Below, piece after piece: positions 24,202 to 31,909 of a stretch of 64,000 nt of DNA. The notes under the pieces are model-generated. The model searched no databases. It was not told where the DNA came from and saw only the letters and a list, made by a program, of their open reading frames with translations. Source of the stretch: DATARH01 sp963773625 (GTDB lineage: Bacteria; Pseudomonadota; Alphaproteobacteria; ATCC43930; CGMCC-115725); NCBI GenBank assembly GCA_963773625.1, contig CAVZCJ010000009.1, positions 186,001-250,000 on the forward strand, given 5' to 3'. Position 1 is the first letter of the stretch. Each line of letters starts with the position of its first letter. A program made the translations under genes and the position numbers.

Positions 24202-26124
24202 ATGCCAGCTGATCCGCAAAGGTGGCTTGCTACCGCCAAGGCTCATGCCCAGGCGGGCGATCAGCTGCTGGCCTACGATGTCTGCGTGCAAGGACTGGAG
24301 GAAAACCCCGACGATCCCGCATTGAAGCACGCGGCTGTTCTGGCCTTGGCGCGTTCGGGGGCGACCGCCCAGGCGCGCCGCCGCTACGGGGAGCTGGGAC
24401 TCGACGCGGTGTCTCGCGCTGCGGTTTCGCGGTCTCTCTATATCGACATCGCCGCGCTCGACGCACGCATCGCCAAGGACCTCGCGCTCGCGGCCGCGGG
24501 CCGAGAGCGAAAGGCGCTTCTGGCCGAAGCTGCTGGACGCTATCGACAAATATTCGACGACACCGGCGATTATTATCCCGGCATCAACGCCGCGACCTTG
24601 TTGCGGCTGGCCGATCGGGCGGCGGAGGCCAAGACGCTTGCCGGCGCGGTGCGAACCATATGCGAGCAGCGCGTCTCCGAGGGGGTGGAGGACGGATACT
24701 ATATTTGGGCCACTCTGGGTGAAGCTTGCCTCAATCTCGGCGATGCGACAGCGGCGGCGAGCGCGCTCGCGCGCGCCCGGCGAACCGCCGATTGCACCCC
24801 CGACGCACTCGCAACGACGCGGCGGCAAATTCGGCTCCTCTGCAAGGCGACCCGCACGCCGGACGAGCTTCTGGACAGCCTGCCCGCGCCAATCGTCGTC
24901 TGCTACGCCGGCCATCGCCTTGGCGCGCAGCCCGACGAAGCGCAGACCCGTCGCCTTTCGCAATCCATCGACGCTGTTCTTGAGCGGCGCGAGGTTCTGA
25001 CCGGTTTTGGCTCCCTGGCCGCCGGTGGGGACATCATCATCGCCGAAGCGCTGCTGGCGCGGGGCGCCGGATTGGAATTGGTGTTTCCGTTCCGCCTCGA
25101 GGAGTTTCGCGAACTCGCGGTCCGGCCCGCCGGCGAGGCCTGGTTGAAGCGGTTCGATCGATGCCTCGGGCGGGCACGCGCGACGACTTTCGCGACCGAC
25201 GATCTGTACCTCGGCGACGATTATCTGTTCACCTACGCCAGCCAGATGGCGATGGGGTTGGCCTTGCAACGGGCATGGTCGCTGGACAGCGAGGCCCGGC
25301 TCTTGGCGATATGGGACGGCCACCACTCCCGCGCTGCGTCGCGCATCGCGGGAACCACGGCCGCAATTAGCCGGTGGCGCGCGCTCGGGCAGCCCGCCGA
25401 TATCCTGACGCCCGATGGCGAACCGGTTGCCGCAGCCAAAATTCCCACGCCAAAGGAGCCCGGGACTAAAATCTCCAGCGGGCGCGTGCTGCGGGCAATG
25501 CTCTTTGGCGACGTCAAGGGATTCAGCAAGCTGGACGAGACTCAGATAAAGGTCTTTTCCGATAAAGTACTAGGCGCAATAGCGCGCGCGATACATAGCT
25601 ATGGTTCAGCCATACAACATGCCAATACATGGGGCGATGGTCTTTATGTTGTCGTCAGCGACGCCGAGACCGCGGCGCATTGTGCGCTGAAGCTGCAGCG
25701 GACGATCTCGCGGATACCGGCGGAGGCTCTTGGTTTGCCGCCGCTCGGCCTCCGCTTGGGGGCTCATTTCGGGCCGGTCTTTCCGGTTTTCGATCCCGTC
25801 ATTCGGCGGAGAGCATTCATGGGCTACCATGTGAGCCGGACCGCGCGCATCGAGCCGGTGACGCCGGAAGGCATGGTGTATGTGACCGATGCCTTCGCCG
25901 CGGCGCTCGCGGCGACGGCAAACCCGCAATTCACGTGCAGCTACATGGGAGTTGTGCCCGCCGCCAAAAACTACGGCTCGATGCGCATGTTCGCACTGTA
26001 CCCTGGCGCCAGGGGCGACCGAGGGCCGGCGGCAAGCCGAGCGACAGGCAAAGGGTACGATAAGGTGGAGCCGACGAAATCCCGAGTGGCGTCACGGAGC
26101 AGACGGGTGTCAACGCGCGGCTGA
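24202..26124 (+). CDS. TRAFs-binding/TPR - SLOG - class III nucleotide cyclase protein, 640 aa
   Basis: Residues about 5-225 are helical TPR-like repeats matching the TRAFs-binding (DUF4071) pattern, with YYPGINAATLLRL near 124-136. Residues about 229-375 look like a SLOG Rossmann domain: PIVVCYAGHRLG, GFGSLAAGGDIIIAEALL (268-285) and TFATDDLYLGDDYLFTYA. Residues about 428-600 are a cyclase homology domain: metal-binding Asp near 437 in LFGDVKGFS and near 479 in WGDGLY. The usual Lys four before the second Asp is Asn, and the VNxxAR motif reads VSRTAR. AAGGTGG precedes the ATG. It is divergent from the ABC/GAF/S8 operon by 150 bases. Likely cytosolic signal-maker; ligand and product unknown. 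Confidence 0.85.
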   Translation: MPADPQRWLATAKAHAQAGDQLLAYDVCVQGLEENPDDPALKHAAVLALARSGATAQARRRYGELGLDAVSRAAVSRSLYIDIAALDARIAKDLALAAAGRERKALLAEAAGRYRQIFDDTGDYYPGINAATLLRLADRAAEAKTLAGAVRTICEQRVSEGVEDGYYIWATLGEACLNLGDATAAASALARARRTADCTPDALATTRRQIRLLCKATRTPDELLDSLPAPIVVCYAGHRLGAQPDEAQTRRLSQSIDAVLERREVLTGFGSLAAGGDIIIAEALLARGAGLELVFPFRLEEFRELAVRPAGEAWLKRFDRCLGRARATTFATDDLYLGDDYLFTYASQMAMGLALQRAWSLDSEARLLAIWDGHHSRAASRIAGTTAAISRWRALGQPADILTPDGEPVAAAKIPTPKEPGTKISSGRVLRAMLFGDVKGFSKLDETQIKVFSDKVLGAIARAIHSYGSAIQHANTWGDGLYVVVSDAETAAHCALKLQRTISRIPAEALGLPPLGLRLGAHFGPVFPVFDPVIRRRAFMGYHVSRTARIEPVTPEGMVYVTDAFAAALAATANPQFTCSYMGVVPAAKNYGSMRMFALYPGARGDRGPAASRATGKGYDKVEPTKSRVASRSRRVSTRG

Positions 26125-26136
26125 GGTTGGCGCGTT

Positions 26137-26532
26137 CTACGGGGCGAAGCCAAAATACCGGTAGATCCGATCGGCGGAGATCAGCGGCGGAACCACGGAC
26201 AGCGCGGTGGCGACGCCCAGCGAGCGAGTGAACAGAAACGAGGCCTCGAACCAACCGATCGCCGGCCGCTTGAAGGCAGACGCGATCTTTCGGCCATAGG
26301 CAAAGAGGTGAGCCAGCCAGAGCAGGGTCACTCCGCAAGCGGCAATGGTCACGGCCAACAACAGCCAGGACGCTTCGAAGCGCGCAACAATGGCGACCAA
26401 TATCCACGCGCCAAGGGCGGTTCGGAACGCCCATCGCATACAGACCGGGCAACTGCCAAAACCACCCAAGAAGCCGAACACCATCAGGAATTCGTCCCGC
26501 TCCGCAGCGATCAGGAAATAAAGCCTGACCAT
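26137..26532 (-). CDS. Small integral membrane protein, 131 aa
   Basis: Three or four hydrophobic stretches: LMVFGFLGGFG, ALGAWILVAIVA, WLLLAVTIAACGVTLLWLAHLF, and LGVATALSVVPPLI. A CPVCMRW motif sits after the first one. The start is uncertain: ATG 26532 is used, 26550 is possible. It converges on the cyclase gene with a 12-base gap. Function unknown; the membrane topology is inferred from hydrophobicity. Confidence 0.6.
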   Translation of the reverse strand: MVRLYFLIAAERDEFLMVFGFLGGFGSCPVCMRWAFRTALGAWILVAIVARFEASWLLLAVTIAACGVTLLWLAHLFAYGRKIASAFKRPAIGWFEASFLFTRSLGVATALSVVPPLISADRIYRYFGFAP

Positions 26533-26755
26533 GATCGACCGGGGGCGCAACGCCTTGGCGGCGGAAAGCCATGCGGCGCCCAGCGGTTCATTGGTGACAT
26601 CAAGCTGCGTTGCGCCCGAGGCGTAAAGCCGGACCCCGCAGGGGGGAGTGATTGGCGCTGGGATCCATGCTGTCGGCGCTTCACCCGGTGGCGGAGCCGG
26701 GGCCGTTACTGTGCTAACCGCGTTAGCTCCGGGCTAACCGATCCGGCAATAGCAA

Positions 26756-26780
26756 AGGGCTTAGGTGGTACCTAAGCCCT
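26756..26780. repeat. Perfect inverted repeat, 11-bp stem, 3-base loop
   Basis: AGGGCTTAGGT-GGT-ACCTAAGCCCT is a perfect hairpin. No T-run follows, so it is not a standard terminator. It stands about 80 bases before the tRNA-Lys fragment, and may be a structure of a mobile element edge. Confidence 0.7.
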
Positions 26781-26788
26781 GGAAATAT

Positions 26789-26808
26789 GGTTGCGGGGGC
26801 TCGCAACC
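26789..26808. repeat. Inverted repeat, 7-bp stem
   Basis: GGTTGCG-GGGGCT-CGCAACC forms a second hairpin right after the first one and about 50 bases before the tRNA fragment. Role unknown. Confidence 0.6.
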
Positions 26809-26859
26809 ACCTTTACCGAACGACGCTGCTTTGGCTACCGAGGCCGCATCACTCGGATC

Positions 26860-26913
26860 ACCATCTGACTTTTAATCAGTAGGTCTCGGGTTCGAATCCC
26901 GACGGGCTCACCA
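26860..26913 (+). tRNA. Partial tRNA-Lys(TTT), 3' portion only
   Basis: The anticodon loop CTTTTAA with anticodon TTT at 26871-26873, a TCGGG-TTCGAAT-CCCGA T-arm, a CGGGCTC acceptor strand, discriminator A and an encoded CCA are all present. The matching 5' acceptor strand GAGCCCG and a D-arm are missing upstream. Such 3' tRNA fragments are the usual trace of site-specific integration at a tRNA gene, where the element carries a copy of the 3' end. It cannot make a functional tRNA. Confidence 0.75.
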
Positions 26914-27165
26914 AATTGTGTAATTATTCCAATAAAATAAGCCCCTTGTTCGATAAAGCCCGTAATTTTTAGAATATTAGCGGATCCATAACGGACCCCA
27001 TAGGCCACCTTCGAATTTTGTCCGCGGGAGCTACCCGCCGTATCTGCTGACCGGAGCCGCGTATTAAGGGTCGGTTGAATCGCCATACACACGGATTTTC
27101 AGGTTCTGGTCGTTGGATTACAAGCTGCGAGCAACACAACATTTGGTTCGGCAGGACGAGTGGGC
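26914..27165. other. Non-coding, AT-richer stretch right of the tRNA fragment
   Basis: Local base composition drops below the surroundings (for example 26912-26975). No gene is supported. An open frame here on the minus strand that includes the words GIRTRDLL is only the complement of the tRNA fragment. Confidence 0.5.
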
Positions 27166-27558
27166 ATCGGTTCACCGTCGCGGCCGGGCTCCCCTTCTTC
27201 ATCGTGTTGCTGATGGCCCTAGGTCTCTTCATGGCCCTCGGCAAGGCTGCCGTCTTCAAGCACATCCCGGTCTATTTCCCCGGATCAGGTTGGCGCCGTG
27301 GGCGGTACGGTGGGGGCGATTGGAGGGCTGGGTGGTTTCGCCCTGCCGCTGGCTTTCGGCATGATGAACGACCTCCCCGACGTGTGGACGAGCTGCTTCA
27401 TGCTGTTGTTTGAAGTAGCGTCGGTAAGCTTACTGTGGATGCACTTCGCTATCGGACGTCAAGAGCGGGTCGCGGCTCACCAGCTCGAGGGGTTGCGCTT
27501 TCTCCCCGAACTGGAGCCGCGTCCGAGCGAAGCCGGGAGAATGAAGCCGGGAGAATAG
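27166..27558 (+). pseudogene. narK: Remnant of a NarK-type nitrate/nitrite MFS transporter (C-terminal part)
   Basis: Two adjacent frames together read like the end of NarK: FFIVLLMALGLFMALGKAAVFKHIPVYFP, then after a frame change near 27285-27300 VGGTVGAIGGLGGFALPLAFGMMND, then VWTSCFMLLFEVASVSLLWMHFAI. The NarK signature around GGLGGFxLPxxFG is clear. The N-terminal two thirds are missing, so it is a truncated and frameshifted fragment beside the tRNA scar. Confidence 0.75.
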
Positions 27559-27890
27559 CGGCAGCCGGCCTCGATCGACCCGCTGCAGGATGAGCCCATG
27601 ATCTTACGTCATTGAGGGCTATGTCGGCCTGCCCAATAGTTACGAATGTCTGCTCCTCAAGCAGCTACGCAGGTCGGGACCGACCGGAGTCCACCCTTCT
27701 GCGACCTCCAGCGATGACGGCTTCGCGAGGGAGAGCGCCGTCCTTTGGGGCCGTGCGCGGGGATATTTCAACGCCTCGACCCAGCCGATCGCGCGGACCG
27801 CTGGAATCAGGGCGTCGGATAGCTTGCACATCGCCGCGGCGCCGGTCATCCGTCCCGAAGTAAGCTAGCCCGGCTCTCGACGCCATCCGG
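27559..27890. other. No gene seen
   Basis: About 330 bases between the narK remnant and the histidine phosphatase gene. Frames here have shadow-like composition and no recognisable protein. Confidence 0.4.
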
Positions 27891-28484
27891 TCAGCCCACG
27901 ATGTGTCCCGTATCGTTCCAGATGCGGATGACGGGTTCGGCGAGATCCTCATGCTCATAGCCGAGGACGCTGAGCGACGCGGTGCTCAAGACGAAATAGC
28001 GACCATGAGTTGGATCGAGGCCAAGCCACCTTGCGGCCAGGACACGCAAGAAGTGTGAACTGGAGAAGAGCAGGACGTCTTCTTGTATGGCGCGCATTAT
28101 GTGAATCACTCGATCCGCCCGGGCTCCCACCAAAGCCGCCGTCTCGCCTCTCGGGCAACCGTCCCGGAACAGATCCCAGCCGGGCCGATCGCGATGGATG
28201 TCGAGAGTGCGAAGGCCTTCGTATTGGCCGTAATTCCACTCGACCGCCTCCGGGAGGAGTTCGGCTTGGCCACCGAAGCCAGCGAGTTCGCAGGTGCGAA
28301 ACGCCCGCTGTAACGGGCTGGTGAACACCTTGGCAAATTTGAGCCCCTTCAACCGCTCCCCGATCCGGTGGGCCTCGTGCTCGCCGCGCTCTGTCAGCGG
28401 CAGGTCGGTGACTCCAGTGTGCTGCCGTGAACGGCTCCAAGCCGTCTCGCCGTGCCGGGCCGCGTATACTACTGGAAGCGCCAT
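27891..28484 (-). CDS. Histidine phosphatase superfamily protein, 197 aa
   Basis: The phosphoglycerate mutase-like motif ARHGETAWSRSRQHTG carries the catalytic His; TDLPLTERGEHEA, VFTSPLQRAFRTCEL and the second His in SSSHFLRVLAARWLGL complete the active site. The start at 28484 follows AGGGTGAAGG; a longer frame begins at 28520. A broad-specificity phosphatase is likely; the substrate cannot be told. It is isolated and on the opposite strand to the narK remnant. Confidence 0.9.
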   Translation of the reverse strand: MALPVVYAARHGETAWSRSRQHTGVTDLPLTERGEHEAHRIGERLKGLKFAKVFTSPLQRAFRTCELAGFGGQAELLPEAVEWNYGQYEGLRTLDIHRDRPGWDLFRDGCPRGETAALVGARADRVIHIMRAIQEDVLLFSSSHFLRVLAARWLGLDPTHGRYFVLSTASLSVLGYEHEDLAEPVIRIWNDTGHIVG

Positions 28485-29068
28485 CGCCTTCACCCTGCTG
28501 TGCTTGTTCGGTTTGGCCAATCGGCGCTTTCAGCCGCAACGTTAGCGACGCCAATGTTGCCCAAACCAGAGGCCCCAATCGCAGCTAATCTACAATGCAG
28601 ATGCTCGCCGAGCCGCATTTGTATTAACTGTGCCTCGCCGGAAACATCCGTTCGGGCACGCGGGGTCGGCCGGCGCTCCCGCGCGGCTCCTAAATTTTTT
28701 CGAGATGCTTTGGGATTGGACCGCGCTCGCATCAGGGCATCGGCTTGAGATTGGTTTGCCAATTGGTCGTGTCGGTCATCGTCTTTGTCGGGCGGGAGGA
28801 TCAGTTGCAGGATTGTTGCGCTCGCCGAAATAGACCTGGGCAAGGTATCCGCGCGGCGGCCTCACCAGAAATACGAGGCGCAGATCGCCGGCTTCATTTG
28901 CGCGAAGGGCGTTACCCGCTGCCGGACCGCGTGCGCAGACGTCGAACTGCGCTTCGGGGAATGCCGCCGATCAGGCAGCCTTGCGGCAGCACGCCGAACG
29001 CCTCTGAGCGATCCGTGACGGGGAAAAGGCTCGGGAGGCTTGGGACAGGGCGTCGCCGCCTGAACGGG
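28485..29068. other. No supported gene
   Basis: About 580 bases between the histidine phosphatase and the acyl-CoA synthetase. Several open frames exist on both strands, but none has a recognisable domain or a convincing ribosome binding site. Confidence 0.4.
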
Positions 29069-31756
29069 TCACCCGTCGCTCAGCGATTTTCGTACTTGCA
29101 TTACCGCGGCGTCATTCATATCCGGCCTGATGGCAAAGCCGAGCTGGCGGCACATCCGCAGCATCGGCCCGTTTTCCCGCAATACCTCGCCAACCAGCTC
29201 GCTGATACCCGCCTGTCGCGCAACCTCGATCAACTGGGTCATCAAGACGTAGCCGACGCCGCGCTCCTTCCAGTCGCTTCGTACCGCGATCGCATATTCC
29301 GCGCGCAGGCAGTCCGGGTCGGCAAAGTAGTGGGCGATCCCCAGTAACGTGCCGTCGTGCAGCGCGAGCAGCGCCATCTCCCGGTCATAGTCGATCTGGC
29401 TCAGGCGGGCGGCCATGGCATGACTTAGCCCACCAATAGAAGAGAAAAACCGCATCCTCAGATCTTCGCCACTCATATGCCTGACGACGTCCTGAAGCAG
29501 CGGCTCGTCCTCGGGCCGCACCGGGCGCACCGCGACCGTAGTACCGTCACTCGCCGTCGCGGCGCTTTCCAAGTGGCTCGGGTAGGGTGCGATTGCGAAC
29601 CTCGCCGCACCCGAGACCGAAGCGGCGGCGATACGGATGCGGGCATCGAGGGCAACGACCCCATCGGCATCGGCGAGAAGCGGATTGATGTCGAGCTCGC
29701 TGATCTCGCCATGGTCGGCGGCAAGCTGGCCGAGCCGGATCAATACCTCGGCAATTGCGTCGATCGCCGCCGCCGGCTTGCCTCGATAGGCTTGCAGACG
29801 CCGCCAAATGCGGGTGCGCTCCATTTGCGCCCGCGCTAGCAGCGGATTGAGCGGCGGCAAGGCGACCGCGCTGTCCTTCACGATTTCAACCGCCGTGCCA
29901 CCCTGGCCGAACACGACCACTGGGCCAAACACCGTGTCTTCGTAGAGCCCGGCGAGGAGTTCGACCGCGTCGGCCCTGCGGATCATCTGCTGCACAAGAA
30001 TGCCGTCGATCCGAGCCTCCGGCCGGTTTGCCCGTACACGATCGATCATTGCCGCGGCTGCGGCGCGAACGTCGGCTGCGCCGGACAGATCGAGTGCGAC
30101 GCCGGCGACATCGCTCTTGTGGGTGATGTCGGGTGAGCGGATCTTCAGCGCGACGGGAAAACCGATCTCAGCAGCGGCTACAGCGGCTTCGTCGGCATCG
30201 GCTACGTTACGGGCGAGCGGCTGCGGGATGCCGTAGGCGGCCAATACGGCTGTCACCGCCTCCGCACCAAGCCAGGATTTACCGTCTCTGAGAGCGGCGG
30301 CAATAACGCCGCAGACGGTTTCGACATCCGGCTCGAACGGGTCCGGTCGCGCCGGCGGCGTTTCCATTAGCAGCGCCTGATTGTGCTGGTACCTCACCCG
30401 GTGCAGGAACCCGGATACCCCCGCCTCGGGCGTATCGTAGGTCGGGATACGGGCCGCCTCGAAACGCCGGCGCGCAGCCGCCGCCGATTGCTCGCCAAGC
30501 CAAGCGGTAAAGATGTTGCGTCCATGGAGCGCAGCCGGCGACGCCGCCGCGACGCCGTCGACGACGGCGCGGGCTGTGTCGTCAGTCTCGGCGAGCGCGG
30601 TGGGGCAGTTGAGGATCAAGAGTGCGTCGATGCCGCGATCGGCAAACAGCGCGTCGAGCGCAGCGGCATAGCGTGCGCCCGGCGCGTCGTCCATGATGTC
30701 GACCGGATTGCCGCGGCTCCAGGTATGCGGCAAGACGCCGTTGAGCCGCTCGACGGTCTCGGGCGCCAGTGAGGCCAGCCGCCCGCCCATAGCCTCGAGC
30801 GCGTCTGTGGCGAGCACGCCAGCGCCGCCGCCATTGGTCACGATCGCCAGCCGGTCGCCGCCCTGCTCGCGGGTCAGCGCGAGCGTTTCGGCGGCATCGA
30901 ACAGTTCCGCCATCCGCCCGACGCGCAACATCCCGGCGCGGTCAACGGCTGCGTTATAGACCGCATCGCTGCCGGCGAGCACGCCGGTATGCGACGACGC
31001 GGCTCGCGCGCCGGCGGCGGAGTGCCCGGCCTTAAGCACCAGCACCGGCTTGGCGCGTGACGCGGCGCGCGCAGCCGACATGAATTTACGGCCGTGGGTA
31101 ACGCCTTCAACGTAAAGCAGGATCGCACGGGTCTGCACGTCGACGGCCAAATAATTGAGCATGTCGCCGAAATCGACATCGGCCATATCGCCCAATGAGA
31201 CGATATGCGAGAACCCGATGCCACGCGGCGCCGCCCAGTCGAGCATCGCCGTGATCATTGCCCCCGACTGGCTGACGAAGGCTATGTCGCCCGGCGGCGG
31301 CGCGACATGCGAGAAGCTCGCGTCGAGCCCGATGCCCGGCACCATAATCCCCACACAGTTGGGGCCGATCAGCCGTAGCAGATGCGGGCGAGCGGCATCG
31401 AGCGTCGCCTGCTGCAGGTCGCGGCCGGCTTCCCCCAGTTCACCGAAGCCTGCGGTGATGACAACCACAGCTTTGGCCCTGCGCGCGCCAAGCGCGGCGA
31501 CAAGGCCTGGCACCGTGGTGGGCGGAGTTACGATGACCCCTAGGTCCGGGGCCTGCGGCAAACTCGCCACATCTGGGTATACCGGAAGGCCATCGAGGCT
31601 CAGTTTGTGGAGATTGACCAGCATCAGCTCACCGCGAAAGCCGGCGCGGCGCAGGTTGCGCAGAACCACCGTGCCGACCGCGCCGGCCCGGTCCGTCGCG
31701 CCGATCAGCGCGACCGAGCACGGCTTGAACAACTTGTCGAGGTTACGAAGCGACAT
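29069..31756 (-). CDS. ADP-forming acyl-CoA synthetase fused to GNAT acetyltransferase, 895 aa
   Basis: Residues about 1-460 are the CoA-binding and ligase alpha part (VALIGATDRAGAVGTVVLRNL; IGPNCVGIMVPG; phospho-His in SSHTGVLAGSD). Residues about 470-710 are the ATP-grasp beta part (GFPVALKIRSPDITHKSDVAGV; FGPVVVFGQGG). Residues about 730-895 are a GNAT domain (VRPVRPEDEPLLQ; SDWKERGVGYVLMTQLIEVA). This is the layout of Pat-type protein acetyltransferases, where the synthetase-like part is regulatory, and of ADP-forming acetate-CoA ligases; the retained His suggests it may still be catalytic. It is downstream of phosphoketolase (153-base gap). Confidence 0.9.
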   Translation of the reverse strand: MSLRNLDKLFKPCSVALIGATDRAGAVGTVVLRNLRRAGFRGELMLVNLHKLSLDGLPVYPDVASLPQAPDLGVIVTPPTTVPGLVAALGARRAKAVVVITAGFGELGEAGRDLQQATLDAARPHLLRLIGPNCVGIMVPGIGLDASFSHVAPPPGDIAFVSQSGAMITAMLDWAAPRGIGFSHIVSLGDMADVDFGDMLNYLAVDVQTRAILLYVEGVTHGRKFMSAARAASRAKPVLVLKAGHSAAGARAASSHTGVLAGSDAVYNAAVDRAGMLRVGRMAELFDAAETLALTREQGGDRLAIVTNGGGAGVLATDALEAMGGRLASLAPETVERLNGVLPHTWSRGNPVDIMDDAPGARYAAALDALFADRGIDALLILNCPTALAETDDTARAVVDGVAAASPAALHGRNIFTAWLGEQSAAAARRRFEAARIPTYDTPEAGVSGFLHRVRYQHNQALLMETPPARPDPFEPDVETVCGVIAAALRDGKSWLGAEAVTAVLAAYGIPQPLARNVADADEAAVAAAEIGFPVALKIRSPDITHKSDVAGVALDLSGAADVRAAAAAMIDRVRANRPEARIDGILVQQMIRRADAVELLAGLYEDTVFGPVVVFGQGGTAVEIVKDSAVALPPLNPLLARAQMERTRIWRRLQAYRGKPAAAIDAIAEVLIRLGQLAADHGEISELDINPLLADADGVVALDARIRIAAASVSGAARFAIAPYPSHLESAATASDGTTVAVRPVRPEDEPLLQDVVRHMSGEDLRMRFFSSIGGLSHAMAARLSQIDYDREMALLALHDGTLLGIAHYFADPDCLRAEYAIAVRSDWKERGVGYVLMTQLIEVARQAGISELVGEVLRENGPMLRMCRQLGFAIRPDMNDAAVMQVRKSLSDG

Positions 31757-31909
31757 CCGGTTGCCGTCGCCATTTGGCGAAAGCGCCGTGGTTCATTTCA
31801 CATCTCACCACCGGAGAGAAAATGCATTCGCGGCCGGGAAAACTTTCATGTCAAAACATTTGCCGAAACGGTCGCGGAGAAACGCCCAGGGGTATATCGC
31901 AACATCAGA

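Noticed and set aside
26835..27092. Minus-strand frame containing GIRTRDLL
   Set aside because: This phrase is the well-known conceptual translation of a tRNA complement; it comes from the tRNA-Lys fragment.
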